A DNA stretch of 64,000 nt from Phymorhynchus buccinoides (Eukaryota; Mollusca; Gastropoda; Neogastropoda; Raphitomidae), in the NCBI GenBank assembly GCA_017654935.2, contig CM065695.1, positions 35,973,405 through 36,037,404 of the forward strand. The letters run 5' to 3'. Made by a program: the position numbers and the translations under genes. Positions 11,800 through 21,718 of the stretch are shown here, piece after piece. Positions within the stretch are counted from its first letter, which is position 1, and the number at the start of each line of letters is the position of its first letter. The notes under the pieces are model-generated. The model ran no database searches. It was given only the letters and a program-made list of their open reading frames with translations, and was not told where the DNA came from.

Positions 11800-12400
11800 G
11801 GAGGACAGGCATGCCAGCATCTTTTCGTTGCTTCGCAGGTCTCAGCTCCACTGGGCTGGGCATGTTGATAGAATGTTCAATGAGCGCCTCTAGCTCTATG
11901 GAGAACTCCCGTTTCGTGCACATAACCATGGAGGGCAAAAGAAACGGTTCAAGGACACCCTCAAAGTGTCCCTGAAGGACTTTGACATCAACATTTTCTC
12001 CTGGGAAACTTTGGCCCCAAACCGATCAGCATGGCGTGGTGCAGTCACCAAGGGAGCTGCCAAGTTCGAGGCTCACCGAATCGAGACAGCCCAGGCACGT
12101 CGAGAAGCGCGAAAAAAATCGCGCGAGCAGCAGGAATTCTCCAACTCCAACAGATCCCCACAACTCTCTTTCCTGTCCCCCACTGTCACAAAACCTTCAA
12201 GGTCCACATCGGACTCATCAGTCATCTCCGTACCCACCACCCCACATCCTGAACCCTTTGACATTGGAACTGTTGACGGATGGTCTTCATCACTCGGGAC
12301 CGACGAACATCATACAGAGGGACTACAAATGTAATGAATAAAAATACCAGTAGGTCAGGTCAGGTCAGGTAATGAGGGCAACTAGGCCTCGCGGCCTCTG
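11800..12400 (+). pseudogene. Non-LTR retrotransposon 3' end, 5'-truncated
   Basis: Conceptual translation gives LRRSQLHWAGHVDRM, then RFKDTLKVSLKDFDINIFSW, ETLAPNRSAWR and ARREARKK. This is the well-known C-terminal tail of jockey/CR1-like LINE polyproteins, with the LxWxGHVxRM, RxKDxxKxxLK and SWExLAxxRxxWR motifs. An in-frame TAG follows MFNERL, and the terminal zinc-finger-like part (PHCHKTFKVHIGLISHLRTH) is in another frame from the main ORF, so a frameshift is present. A short GGTCA repeat near 12353-12369 and a GC-rich hairpin (GGCCTCGCGGCC) follow. It is a dead insertion inside the Spire intron. Confidence 0.85.
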
Positions 12401-12639
12401 AAGTGCCCTTTCAATATAGTTTTTTTAGTATTGAGCACAGCTGTGACGGTTTTTGATGACACAATTAGTCATGTTGGTATCTCAATTCTGTCAATTTAGG
12501 GTCTTTGTCCAGGAGGTTTTTATGCAAGCTTGATTTGTGCAGAGAGGTTATTCCAATAGTAGTATGATTTCATCAGATCCATTTACATGTAGAGAGTAGT
12601 GTTTCACGGGAACCATGCCCCACAAATGTCACAGTTGGA

Positions 12640-12955
12640 TCGCAGTTGGGTAGAGGCATATCGCTGTCCGACGCTAACCGTGTATGGCTCCAACCCACCT
12701 GCGTGCGCATCTCGACCATTCCAACGGAAGTGTCGCCATCTTAGTCCTTATTTGTGTGTAAACAAAGTGAAAATGTTATCTAAATGTGTAAAGAAAACAT
12801 CCAGATGTTATAAATACAGTTTAGATAAGTTTCGAATTGGAACAGCCAAATACGCAGCATCGATCTGGCATTTTTCAAAAAAAGGTAAGGACTAAGATGG
12901 CGGTCTCCCATAATATGGCGCTCCTTGTGGCCGGATATGACGACACGTGGGTACC
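12640..12955 (+). repeat. Dispersed repeat family A, copy 2
   Basis: Shares CACCTGCGTGCGCATCTCGA, GTGTCGCCATCTTAGTC, AAGATGGCGGTCTCCCAT and GCCGGATATGACGACACGTG with 770-1310, with a shorter spacer between the blocks. Confidence 0.8.
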
Positions 12956-13434
12956 AGCAATTTACACAATCAGTGATTTTACAGGAGCATCAAAAAACAT
13001 ATTGTCGCCTGCTACAAAGTCAATCTCCATTTGATATACGCTTGACCCTTCTTCTTTACCGATGAGTAAACATGTGACACAATAAAAGTTGCATTAACAC
13101 CCAAAATGTTCGTGATAATTCAGTTACACGGTTAGTCACAAAGTTAGTGCATCGTTCTCACAATGGGAGATACGACAGCTGCCGGCAGTTACACGATTAG
13201 CGTGACCAGTTACACGCTTATCGCGTCAAAACCAGCAACAACCCGCCACATACACGATTATTTCCGTGGTATCATGTGACAAATTTGAGCATTTTCATTG
13301 GTCGCAGACACAAGATATATATATAGAAGACCTGCGTGAGGTCACTGGAAGGAGTTTCAGTAAAAAATCTATTTTTGTCAAATTTTGTAGATACACGGTT
13401 AGCGTCGGATAGCGACGATATGCAGTGTGGCAGT

Positions 13435-13676
13435 CCCTTTAGCCAATGTCGCATTTTAGCACCACAATGATTTAGCACCCATGTCACTAAAAGGCCTCAA
13501 ACCAGGGCCTGTTATCCGAAGACTCTATTTTCTTAATTTTGCGAGGCAAAGATAGGCCTAATTTTATGCATGTCACAGAGGAATTCCCAATATTGCAGAT
13601 AATTTATTTTTTCTCTACCCAGACAAGTTTAATTGTATTTTTTTGGCTAAGAAATGGCTGGTGGTGAAAGGGTTAA
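13435..13676. mobile_element. TTAA MITE (CCGCCA family), inverted copy
   Basis: The left end is eroded (CCCTTTAGCCAATGTCGCA); the right end GGTGGTGAAAGGGTTAA is intact. Its inside matches the family (ATTTTCTTAATTTTG, GTCACAGAGGAATTCCC). Confidence 0.8.
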
Positions 13677-13699
13677 TGTTTGTTTTTCAGTGAGTGAGA

Positions 13700-13733
<34 letters not shown>

Positions 13734-14398
13734 GATGTGCACATGTCTATGTGCATTGGTACATCAAGTATTTGTGACAGTGCATGGGAAAAACAGACAT
13801 GATGGAATTTTGGCATAAATTGAGATTTAAGTTTTTCATGGTGGAGCAAAGATTCCTTGTTAATACATAGAAAACCGAATTGAGTCATCTTGTCTAGTTT
13901 TTATTTTATAATTATTTGAATTTTGGCATTCGAAGTAGATCATTTGCAAAAATCAGACATAGAAGATACAATTTTGCCTTTTTGTTTCTATTGACTTGAT
14001 TTAGAAAACGATCAAATAAACAAGGAAATCATTCAATATTGTCTTTCATGTTGTGGATACTGGTAGAATACATAAAAATAGACATAAATATGCCCTAAAT
14101 AGAAAATTGATATTTTGGGGGTTGTTGACTATTTTTGGCTTTTGTTTAAAACATTCTGAGCGACTTATGTAGGTTTTTCTCATGCACCATCACATTTATT
14201 TGTGGCAGCAATCAAAAGTTTCTCAGGAACCGATGTCAAATTAATGTAAGTGCATGCTTTTCTGTTCCTTTTTTTCTTTTCTTATTTTTTAAATTTTTTA
14301 TTGTCTTTTTTATTTGTTATTATCATTTTTTATTTGAATTCTATAGCCTTTTTTCTTTGTAACTATATAAGGCTGAAAATGTTGGGGCTCACTTTCAG

Positions 14399-14536
14399 AA
14401 ACGCTGGCAGAACCCGATAGAGTGTTTGAGTCTGACGCTGGAGGAGGTCACTCACATCCGATCGGTGCTGACCAAGGCGGAGTTAGAGTCCCTGGTTTCG
14501 CACCCCGATCTCTACAGCCAGGTCTACAAAAACAAG
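14399..14536 (+). CDS. spir: Spire-family protein, Spir-box exon
   Basis: A 138-bp exon (46 codons, phase 0 to 0) from CTTTCAG to AACAAG|GTGAGC. It encodes KRWQNPIECLSLTLEEVTHI and then RSVLTKAELESLVSHPDLYS. This is the Spir-box, the short helical motif N-terminal to the FYVE-like finger in Spire proteins. The pattern LxLTxEEVxxxRxVLxKAE(L/M)E is shared with vertebrate SPIRE1/2. The motif is involved in coupling Spire to Rab-decorated vesicle membranes and to its own regulation (family knowledge). The exon has clear coding bias against its AT-rich flanks and continues directly from the phase 0 end of the previous exon. No defects are seen. Confidence 0.95.
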
Positions 14537-14584
14537 GTGAGCTGCTCAGTAGGACCGGTGTCCACCCCGTATCTTAACCCCACA

Positions 14585-14885
14585 AACATGGATGCTCCTG
14601 CTTTCAGGATATCCTGAAGTTCAGGATTTTTTTTATTGCATGGAGCCGGCGTCGCCGGATTATGAGAATTTGAGAAGATGCATTTTGCTGGTTTAATAGA
14701 GGTGATGAAGTTTAACCAGAAGTGAAAGTGCAACAAGAGCCTGTCAGTTACATTGGAAACTGTTGTTTCCTTTCAGCTTCCAGGGGCATTACCCCCCAGA
14801 ACCCCCAGGAGGGCCGCTGTTCCTGCACTCTGCCGGGGCTTGCAGGATTTTTTAAGTTACACAGGAGCACCCATGCACTAAGCTA
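14585..14885. mobile_element. MITE, GGATGCTCCT/AGCACCCATG family, copy 1
   Basis: Starts ACATGGATGCTCCTGCTTTC and ends CAGGAGCACCCATG. The same order of words (ATTATGAGAATTTGAGAAG, CACTC(T/C)GCCGGGG, TTGCAGGATTTTTT) occurs at 16668-16960. It belongs to a wider group with ATGG(G/A)TGCAAC ends (17935, 27600, 39622). It lies just inside a Spire intron, only about 50 bp after an exon. Confidence 0.65.
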
Positions 14886-15392
14886 CTAGGCGTTCAAGAC
14901 TGCACATGATCATCTCCAAATATGGAACACTCAATTTTTCCAGTAAAGTTTTATTTGTTTGTTTGTTTATTTGACGGTTTAAGGTTTGGGTTAGGGTTAG
15001 GAATAGGGTTGGGGATAGGGTTAGAGTTAGTTTTAATTTCAGAGTGAACAGTTAAGAGATACAAATTCTGAACTTTCACTGAAAACCGACCTTGTCATGC
15101 AAATAGCGTCACTTTCTATATTTGGAGCTGACCATGTGCAGCATTGAACGTCTTGTCACTAAACTCCACTGAGCTGCACCGAAGTGACTGAGCAGCAGTG
15201 CAGTGTCTCCTCTGGTGGTTGCCTCCTGAAGGGAACACAGTGCAGTACTTTTTCTTCTTCTTGCTGCATTGCAATGCTTCATTTTTGTTCTCTTATTCTG
15301 TCGCTGGATGTACAGTGGAAGTTACAATTTTAACACGAGTGAGCCAACTAGACGTTACAAGTAATGATTTTTGGCTCACTCGAGTTAACAAA
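14886..15392. other. Spire intron with telomere-like words
   Basis: Around 14990-15035 there are several GGGTTAGGGTTAGG-like words, interstitial and imperfect. Near 15333-15392 is a short inverted repeat (GAGTGAGCCAAC ... TGGCTCACTCG) that precedes the SINE-like copy. No coding potential seen. Confidence 0.55.
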
Positions 15393-15925
15393 GTTAACAC
15401 GAAGTGAGTCTCTAATAGTATGATAGTTGTTCGGTTATGTGTCTGTGTGTGTATGTGTGTGTTGCGTCCATGGTCTAATCTCCAAACTTTAACGTTGGCG
15501 TTTTCTCGGGAAATAGAAGGCATACATTGTTCAAACTTTGCACACATATAGATGTCTATGCAAGCTTTCAAACAATAATTATTTGAATAATTAAATACTT
15601 AAAGCAACACTGTAAATAGATAACAAGCAGATAACATTTTAGATTAGTGGGTTAGATAGTTTTCAACAGGCAACATGAGTTAAGAAACTCATCAATAGCT
15701 CATTGGTAGAGTGTCTGTCATGCCAATGGTTCCGGGTCCGATTCTCGGCACGGGCACTTTAAAAACATTTTTTAAAATTTATGTTAGTTGTATCCATTAA
15801 CGATAGTTTCATTTGTACTTAAAATTTTTATTGGAAATCTTGTATTTTAAACACCCCCCTCATTCTTTTGTTTGTTGTTGTCCCACATGTTCCTGTTCGA
15901 GTGAGCCTTGAAGGCTTTGCCTCTT
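15393..15925 (+). mobile_element. tRNA-headed SINE-like element, third copy
   Basis: Same family as 4857-5690. Starts ACACGAAGTGAGTC. Its tRNA-like part at about 15691-15760 is better kept (TAGCTCATTGGTAGAGTGTC, then GTTCCGGGTCCGATTCTCGG, a B-box-like word). Ends GAGTGAGCCTTGAAGGCTTTGCCTC. The tRNA-like segment lies internally, so the whole unit may be a composite of a SINE and a second repeat. Confidence 0.72.
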
Positions 15926-16176
15926 GTTCCCCCTTTTTTTTAACAGTGTCATTTGAACTCTTCTAGCGCCATGTATTTTTTTGGTTGTCCGTTGCATCTC
16001 AACCCAGATGAGGAGAGTGACCTTTTTTTTCCCCAAGTGCTCATGGGATTGCTGTAATGGAAGAAACCGTGACATAAAAATGTATAAATAGACAAACACA
16101 TGGCAGGCCACTTGGCAGTGAATGCAGTTGCTTTCGGTGTAGAGTGATGTCTTGGGTGAATGTATTCGCCCATGGT

Positions 16177-16560
16177 ATTTATTAGGTATTTGGTACTTTA
16201 TAGTCACAAAGGCGTCTGTGAAATTCGGGTTGCTCCCACCTGGAGAGCGCGTCGCAGCCAGAGGCGCGTCACCCAATGGTTTTTTTTATTTGCATGCGGT
16301 TTTTGTGTGACTGATGAGGAAGGAAAGGGGGAGGGAGGTAAATTTTGACCAAATGACAACTTCTTGTTGCCACTGGGTTTAACTTGTGCTAAGTGCATGG
16401 GCACCACATGGGACCTCGATTTATCGTCTCATCCGTACAAACTCCACGTTCAGACCGTAAGGCCTAGTGCAGAGTGAGAGGAAAAATCCCCTGTACCCAG
16501 GTTCGAACGCAGGTTTACTTGACACGAGGCGAACACGCTACCACTGTGCCACTCTACACC
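16177..16560 (-). mobile_element. tRNA-derived SINE, copy 1
   Basis: On the - strand it begins GGTGTAGAGTGGCACAGTGG (A-box-like) followed by GCGTTCGAACCTGGG (B box). A conserved body follows, including GGCCTTACGGTCTGAACGTG, and the element ends in TACCAAATACCTAATAAATA. The + strand copy at 30763-31100 has the same structure. It lacks a folding anticodon arm, so it is not a tRNA gene. Confidence 0.85.
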
Positions 16561-16667
16561 TTAAATGGTGCTGGAAGTGTTAATGTGCATGGGAAGAGGA
16601 ACGTAACTTTTGCACAAGCTAGAATGCATTTCAGGTCATGGTTTCTTCCCCTTTTGTTTTGTTTGTG

Positions 16668-16960
16668 TACATGGATGCTCCTCCTTGCAGGATGTCCTGA
16701 ATTGCAGGATTTTTAAATTGCCTATAGCCGGCGTTGCCAAATTATGAGAATTTGAGAAGCAACGATTTTCTTATGCACGCACATTTGTACAATAAAAAGG
16801 GCCTATATAAGCATTTACTATATTCAAAGGAATGTAGCACTTGTACTGGTCTAGAGGGGTGAAAAAAGAGCAGTAAATGTGTGTGCACTGCCCCTGCACT
16901 CCGCCGGGGAGGCCCCCTTGCAGGATTTTTTTAATTTCCCAGTAGCACCCATGTGTGTAC
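16668..16960. mobile_element. MITE, GGATGCTCCT/AGCACCCATG family, copy 2
   Basis: Matches 14585-14885 from ACATGGATGCTCCTCCTTGC to CAGTAGCACCCATGTG. It ends about 40 bp before the FYVE exon, so it contributes to the intron end. It includes an insertion with no match in copy 1 at about 16775-16880. Confidence 0.65.
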
Positions 16961-16998
16961 AATGTTTTGCAAAATTAAACGTACCTGGGTTGCGACAG

Positions 16999-17100
16999 GT
17001 GTGCTTCACCTGCAAGACCACCCGCTTCAGCCTGTTTGGGGAGTGGGGCAGCAGGTGCCGATTCTGCAAGAGAACCATCTGCAGCAAGTGCATGAGGAAG
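16999..17100 (+). CDS. spir: Spire-family protein, FYVE-type zinc-finger exon
   Basis: A 102-bp exon (34 codons, phase 0 to 0) from GCGACAG to AGGAAG|GTAGGA. It encodes VCFTCKTTRFSLFGEWGSRC, then RFCKRTICSKCMRK. The cysteines follow CX2C-X14-CX2C-X4-CX2C (exon residues 2, 5, 20, 23, 28, 31), three of the four pairs of a FYVE-type double zinc site; the fourth lies in the last exon. Spire fingers lack the basic PI3P-binding signature of canonical FYVE domains and bind membranes less specifically (family knowledge); I see no RRHHCR motif here either. The closest vertebrate pattern is CCCCRAKFPLF...CLFCKRAVC. All visible zinc ligands are intact. Confidence 0.96.
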
Positions 17101-17190
17101 GTAGGAGATGATGGGGTAGGGAGGAGGGGTGGGGGGAGTGTGGTGTGTGTGTGGAGAGAAAAAGTATAGGTGGGAATTTAAAGGACCGGT

Positions 17191-17463
17191 TTAAAACCCT
17201 TTCACCGCCAATGTCGCAATTTTGCACCACAATGGTTTAACACCCACCCATGTCGCTAAAAAGCATCAAATCAGACGATTCAGAGCCTGTTATATGAAGA
17301 CCCTATTTTCTTAATTTTGGTAGGTAAGGATAGACCTAAGGATAGACCTAATGTTATGCGTGTCACAGAGGAATTTGCAGTATTGCAGATATTATTTTCT
17401 TCTACCCAGGTAAGTTTAAAGGTGTTTTTTTTGCTGAAAATTGGCTGGTGGTGAAAGGGTTAA
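17191..17463. mobile_element. TTAA MITE (CCGCCA family), inverted copy
   Basis: Runs from TTAAAACCCTTTCACCGCCA to GGTGGTGAAAGGGTTAA. Contains an internal 13-bp direct duplication (AAGGATAGACCT twice near 17326-17345). It lies about 90 bp after the FYVE exon. Confidence 0.85.
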
Positions 17464-17934
17464 GAAGGTAAGATGGGGTTAACCCGTTTGGTTGATATAG
17501 GGGTGGTACATTATAATTTTGTTTTAAACTCATTTTTGTGTGCTCGGAGCTCTTTAGTAATGGGAGTTTACTCCCTGAAGAGAAAACAACACAAAAACCA
17601 ACTGTGCGTCACGTGAAAATGTGCTACGTTTCGTGTCGCACTGGCCTGAAATTTACTGCGTCAGATGGGAGAGTTGAACATCATAGACACACCTCTGTGC
17701 GGTAGAACTAACACAGCTGTGATTCTCAAACTAGGGGGCACTTGCTCTGGGTCTTAAAAGCTGCAGGCAAAAGAATTGATTAGCCTTTTGTGGAAACCTG
17801 TCACAATGCCAGCTGCTGTCCTTGGGGTTGAGAGAGTGGGGATCTGTCATGGCTAAGGGCAGCTCCACTATTAGTACCGGTAAATATTCTAGCAACAGCC
17901 ATGCAGAATAGTTTGCCCCTTCTGCTATCTGGCA

Positions 17935-18195
17935 GTCAAATTCTCATGGGTGCAACTTTTCCTGGTATACAAGGATTTCCTGCTTTTGAATTTTACCAGA
18001 AAAGGAAGTTCCTTTCTTTTAAATTTGTCAAACAAGATCTTTGTGTGTCTACTGCATTTTTCAAACACTTGTATAAATTGTGGAAAAAGCAAACTAATAC
18101 CTTCATAAATCAATTTTTGCTTCAGCTGCAGGGGGACATTACCCCTGGACCCCGGCCTTTCAGGTTTTTTCATTTTGTGTAGTTGCACCCGTGTA
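17935..18195. mobile_element. MITE, ATGGGTGCAAC family, copy 1
   Basis: Runs from CATGGGTGCAACTTTTCCTG to GTGTAGTTGCACCCGTG, with ends that are reverse complements for about 12 bp. It matches 39622-39888 over the full length. The same ends occur in the remnant at 27600-27830. Confidence 0.8.
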
Positions 18196-18284
18196 GTCTG
18201 AATCGTCGGAATGTTTTTGGGTCTGTCTGCGTGTCTTGGGTGAAAGTAGTTCAGGCATGCCTCCTGAAATCAGGATTGGAAAAA

Positions 18285-18520
18285 GCCGATAGAAAGAGTC
18301 TTCAGGATTGGCCATCTTGTCATCCGCATCCCAATTGGTCTTATAAAATCAAACATTTCTGTCAACATTGATGGCAGATTATGCATTTCTGACAATATCC
18401 CCACCCATCCTCCTGTGTTCACACAGACGCCCACATTGGAAATTATTTTAAATATGGTCACCTCTTCAGGATTGGGAAGATTCAGATAACATTAAAACGT
18501 GTTATTTCAGGATTGAGATA
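18285..18520 (+). repeat. Dispersed repeat family C, copy 2
   Basis: Shares GAGTCTTCAGGATTGGCCAT and downstream words with 8925-9205. It is followed by a GT/GC run (18540-18592) and a low-complexity tail (CACAAAAACTACTGGATGG) of a type often attached to such runs. Confidence 0.75.
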
Positions 18521-18731
18521 ATGGTGGTTTTTTCACCCATTGTGTGTGTGTGTGTGTGTGCGTGCGTGCGTGCATGCGGTGCGTGCGTGTGTGTATCGAT
18601 TTTCACAAAAACTACTGGATGGATTTTTATCAAATTTGGTCACGGGGTAGACACACCCCATTCCCAAAGCTTCCTCTCCCATTTTGATGACCTTACTGAC
18701 CTTGACATTTGACCTCTGTAACTGTTTACAG

Positions 18732-18832
18732 ATCTACATGCCCACGGAGCAGCTGAAGGATGTCCCAGTGTACACCCTCAGCTCTACCCCTCTCAGCCAG
18801 GAGACCCTGGCCCTGGTCCACAACTATGTGCA
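18732..18832 (+). CDS. spir: Spire-family protein, post-finger exon
   Basis: A 101-bp exon from TGTTTACAG to TATGTGCA|GTGAGT. It encodes IYMPTEQLKDVPVYTLSSTP and then LSQETLALVHNYV, plus two bases of a split glutamine codon. The VPVYTL word matches the HIPVYTL segment that follows the FYVE core in vertebrate Spire proteins. It enters in phase 0 and leaves in phase 2; the last exon supplies the third codon base (A), giving Gln. The donor lies so close to an in-frame TGA (CAG TGA) that reading through the intron stops at once. Confidence 0.94.
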
Positions 18833-18885
18833 GTGAGTGAAAGAAACTGTTGTTGTCTGCAAGCTTTCTTTTTGTTCTTTTCCCC

Positions 18886-19453
18886 CCTCTTCATCATATT
18901 TATATTATTTTTATTTTTTTGCTCTGCTCCCGGACAGATCCAACAACGCAGCACAGCGTACCCCCTCCTCTCCTTCTGTCATCCCCTCGCGTTTCATCAT
19001 ATTTATATTATTTTTATTTTTTTGCTCTGCTCCCGGACAGATCCAACAACGCAGCACGGCGTACCCCCTCCTCTCCTTCTGTCATCCCCTCGCGTTTCAT
19101 CATATTTATATTATTTTTATTTTTTTGCTCTGCTCCCGGACAGATCCAACAACGCAGCACAGCGTACCCCCTCCTCTCCTTCTGTCATCCCCTCGCGTTT
19201 CATCATATTTATATTATTTTTATTTTTTTGCTCTGCTCCCGGACAGATCCAACAACGCAGCACGGCGTACCCCCTCCTCTCCTTCTGTCATCCCCTCGCG
19301 TTTCATCATATTTATATTATTTTTATTTTTTTGCTCTGCTCCCGGACAGATCCAACAACGCAGCACGGCGTACCCCCTCCTCTCCTTCTGTCATCCCCTC
19401 GCGTTTCATCATATTTATATATATATATTTATTTTTTTTCTGCTCCCGGACAG
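18886..19453 (+). repeat. 103-bp tandem array of the last-exon splice acceptor
   Basis: Six successive acceptors of the form TGCTC(CCGGACAG)|ATCCAACAA are present, with exon-side starts at 18938, 19041, 19144, 19247, 19350 and 19454; the first four intervals are 103 bp, the last 104. Each unit holds the last ~48 bases of the intron (a T-rich tract, TTTATTTTTTTGCTCTGCTC) and the first ~55 bases of the exon. The sixth unit runs into the real last exon and has diverged most in its AT tract (TATATATATA). All three forward frames stay open because the unit is not a multiple of three and contains no stop in any frame. Starts at 18938 and 19247 are in frame with the real exon; those at 19041, 19144 and 19350 are not. 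Confidence 0.95.
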
Positions 19454-19823
19454 ATCCAACAATGCAGCACGGCGTACCCCCTCTCCCTCCGCCATCCCCA
19501 AGTTCTCCCCCTCCAGCTACGGTGAGCGGACCAAGGGGAAGCACTTCTTACAGCGCTCCCAGTCGCTCATCGTGCCGGGCAACACGGGAGGAGGCCCCGG
19601 CGGAGGCAGCGGAACCCGACGGGGAGGGGGTCCCCTGGCCAGCATCTGCTGTGATTGTAAGAGCATGGTCGCGGAGATCCTGAGAGCCAGCAAATCCTCC
19701 CTGGACATCCTCCTGCCCATTCTGCAGTCCGCCGGCACTAACGCTGCCTTGACGGACTCCTCGTCATCGCCTATGTCCTCTTCGTTGTCCTCGCCGTCTA
19801 CATCGACGTTATCCAGTTCCTAG
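19454..19823 (+). CDS. spir: Spire-family protein, last coding exon
   Basis: Begins after CGGACAG with the third base of a split Gln codon, then encodes SNNAARRTPSPSAIPKFSPS and so on to a TAG stop at 19821-19823 (122 residues). Around exon residues 62-75 is ASICCDCKSMVAEILRASKS, which matches the VCSEC...FVADVVRSSRKSVDVL segment closing the vertebrate Spire finger; it provides the last cysteine pair. Before it is a basic stretch (GERTKGKHFLQRSQSLIVPG) and a Gly-rich loop, after it a Ser-rich tail (SSSSPMSSSLSSPSTSTLSS). With the other five exons it makes a continuous frame of about 510 residues. Spire nucleates linear actin filaments and works with formins on Rab11/myosin-V vesicles (family knowledge). 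Confidence 0.93.
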
Positions 19824-19904
19824 AATTTTTTATATTTTTGTTTCCCCCATTTTTTTAGCGGTACTGACTGCGTTAGTTTTGTTGAATTATGGGGCTGCAT
19901 GACT
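19824..19904 (+). other. Start of Spire 3' UTR
   Basis: AT-rich sequence after the stop. No AATAAA is visible close by; the nearest I noticed is around 20846, beyond the following tandem array, so the 3' UTR may include that array. Confidence 0.45.
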
Positions 19905-20640
19905 TTGTGCGGGAAAGCTCATGCGCTTACTACAAGCAAATATGTGAAAGAAAGTAAGAAATGAGCGGATGGGATAAGCATACGCATTTAAAGAAATAAG
20001 CAGATGGGATAAGCATATGAGTTTCAAAAGAAGGTAAGAAATAAGTGGATGGGATAATTGCATGCAGTAAGAGAAAGTCAGAAATAAGCGGATGGGATAA
20101 TTGCATGCAGTAAGAGAAAGTCAGAAATAAGCGGATGGGATAATTGCATGCAGTAAGAGAAAGTCAGAAATAAGTGGATGGGATAATTGCATGCAGTAAG
20201 AGAAAGTCAGAAATAAGCGGATGGGATAATTGCATGCAGTAAGAGAAAGTCAGAAATAAGCGGTTGGGATAAGCGCACGCACTAAAAGAAAGTAAGAAAT
20301 AAGCGGATGGGATAACTTTATAAGCTCATGCATTTCAGAAGAAAGTAAAAAATAAGCAGATGGGATAAGCGCACGTACTAAATGAAAATCAGAAATAAGC
20401 GGATGTGATAAGTGCACGCACTGAAAGAAAGTCAGAAATAAGCGGATGTGATAAGCGCATGCAGTAAGAGAAAATCAGAAATAAGCGGATGGGATAAGCG
20501 CACACAGTATAAGAAATAAGCAGATGGGATAAACGCACGCAGTATAAGAAAGTAAGAAATAAGCGCATGCATTTGAGAAGAAAGTAAGAAATAAGCAGAT
20601 AGGATAAGCACACAGAGAAACGCATGAGCTTTATCCCATC
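19905..20640. repeat. Tandem array built on AAATAAGCGGATGGGATAA
   Basis: About 18 imperfect units of roughly 40-43 bp, such as AAATAAGCGGATGGGATAA followed by T/GCATGCAGTAAGAGAAAGTC. Near 20100-20250 five units are almost identical, while the flanks are more diverged, which suggests homogenisation from the centre. It ends near 20640 with the reverse complement (TTTATCCCATCCGCTTATTT), forming a short inverted junction. It probably lies in the 3' UTR or just after the Spire gene. Confidence 0.85.
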
Positions 20641-21718
20641 CGCTTATTTCTTACTTTCTTTTATTGTTTGTGGCTCAAGCCACAAACCTATAACTCACTT
20701 TGTCGGTCGGTCTGTCTGTCTGTCTGTCGGTCGGTCGGACCAAAATTGTCGCACATTTTGACAAAATGTCGCACTTCAAATCTAGGCTACACTTCAAATT
20801 GAGGCCGCTCTTTAACATGATGTATTTTAAAAGCGTACAAAATAATAAACATACGTAATACAGACACTACAACAGACACGACGAGTATGCGGTGCTTCTT
20901 TTGATGAGTATAAGTAGGATACATAGTTTTAAATGTTTTCCAAAAGATATAAAAAGTTACGAAATGGTGCAGAGATAACATTCTGGTTTACAGATTAAAA
21001 TTATTGAAAAGCCAGGGGAGGTGACTCATGGTTGGAGTGGTAAAAATAGACCGCGTGCCACAAACTATTGCGATTTCGCGCTTGTTTATTTACGGGTAAG
21101 CGCATGAGGTTTTCACATGCAATATGCACAGTCCCGTGTTGGGTAAGCAAGTTTTGATTGATAAAGCTTTTCCTTGGATGTTTTGTTTTGTTTTGTTTTC
21201 AAGGTTAGTCTTTCGATTTGTATGTGTATTGCTGTTTGACTTGTACAGATTGTACACCGGTCAGTATGTTCCATTCATTCTTGTACAGCATACATTTTGT
21301 TTGTTCATTTCTTTCGATTTTAAGTTCGAAACTTGTTGGTTGGTTGTTCAGATGTGCTTGGGTCCATTTTTTAAATGTGATCCGTAGGATAGAAAGAAGC
21401 TTTACACCAAGTTTCATGCTTTTGTCCAATGTGTGAACTTCTTTTTGTTAACCTCCCCCCCCCCCCTCCCAGTATTTTAAGGTATAGGCTAGGTAGACAA
21501 TAATTTAAGTTTTGATTTTTTAAGGTTTTCTCTTTAATTTATGCTTATAATATATCTTTTCTTTGTTTGCGTTGGAAGGAGTATGCATTTTTGTAAAACC
21601 AGTTACAGTCAGGATATGGATAAAAACCGAAAACAAATACAAACAAATCTGTTGTATGTTATTTTGATATCAAGAGGACAGACATTGTCATGATTCCTAC
21701 TTTTTGGACAATGGTGGT
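20641..21718. other. Intergenic sequence with short inverted repeats
   Basis: A palindrome GTTTGTGGCTCAAGCCACAAAC at 20667-20688 is followed by GTCGGTCGGTCTGTCTG repeats, and a matching GTGCCACAAAC occurs near 21056. A short word (CACTTCAAATTGAGGC with GCTCTTTAA) recurs inverted at 43720-43790. A poly-C run lies near 21456. No gene seen. Confidence 0.55.

Larger units (their letters stand above)
6521..14398 (+). other. Spire intron of about 7.9 kb
   Basis: Starts GTAAGT and ends in CTTTCAG. Apart from the elements listed separately it is AT-rich intron sequence. It holds a GT/GC microsatellite (6997-7083), a long CA tract (9067-9127), a 70-bp direct duplication (9222-9360), several MITEs (10335-11463, 13435-13676), a LINE 3' end (11800-12400) and a dispersed repeat (12640-12955). 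I see no alternative Spire exon, but a short phase 0-0 cassette exon could be missed by eye. Positions 7300-8500, 9361-10330 and 13677-14398 hold nothing recognisable except a GT run near 13698-13733. Confidence 0.75.

Noticed and set aside
18833..19525. Independent membrane protein from the 103-bp array
   Set aside because: Hydrophobic repeats are translations of T-rich intron ends; better explained as duplicated splice acceptor.
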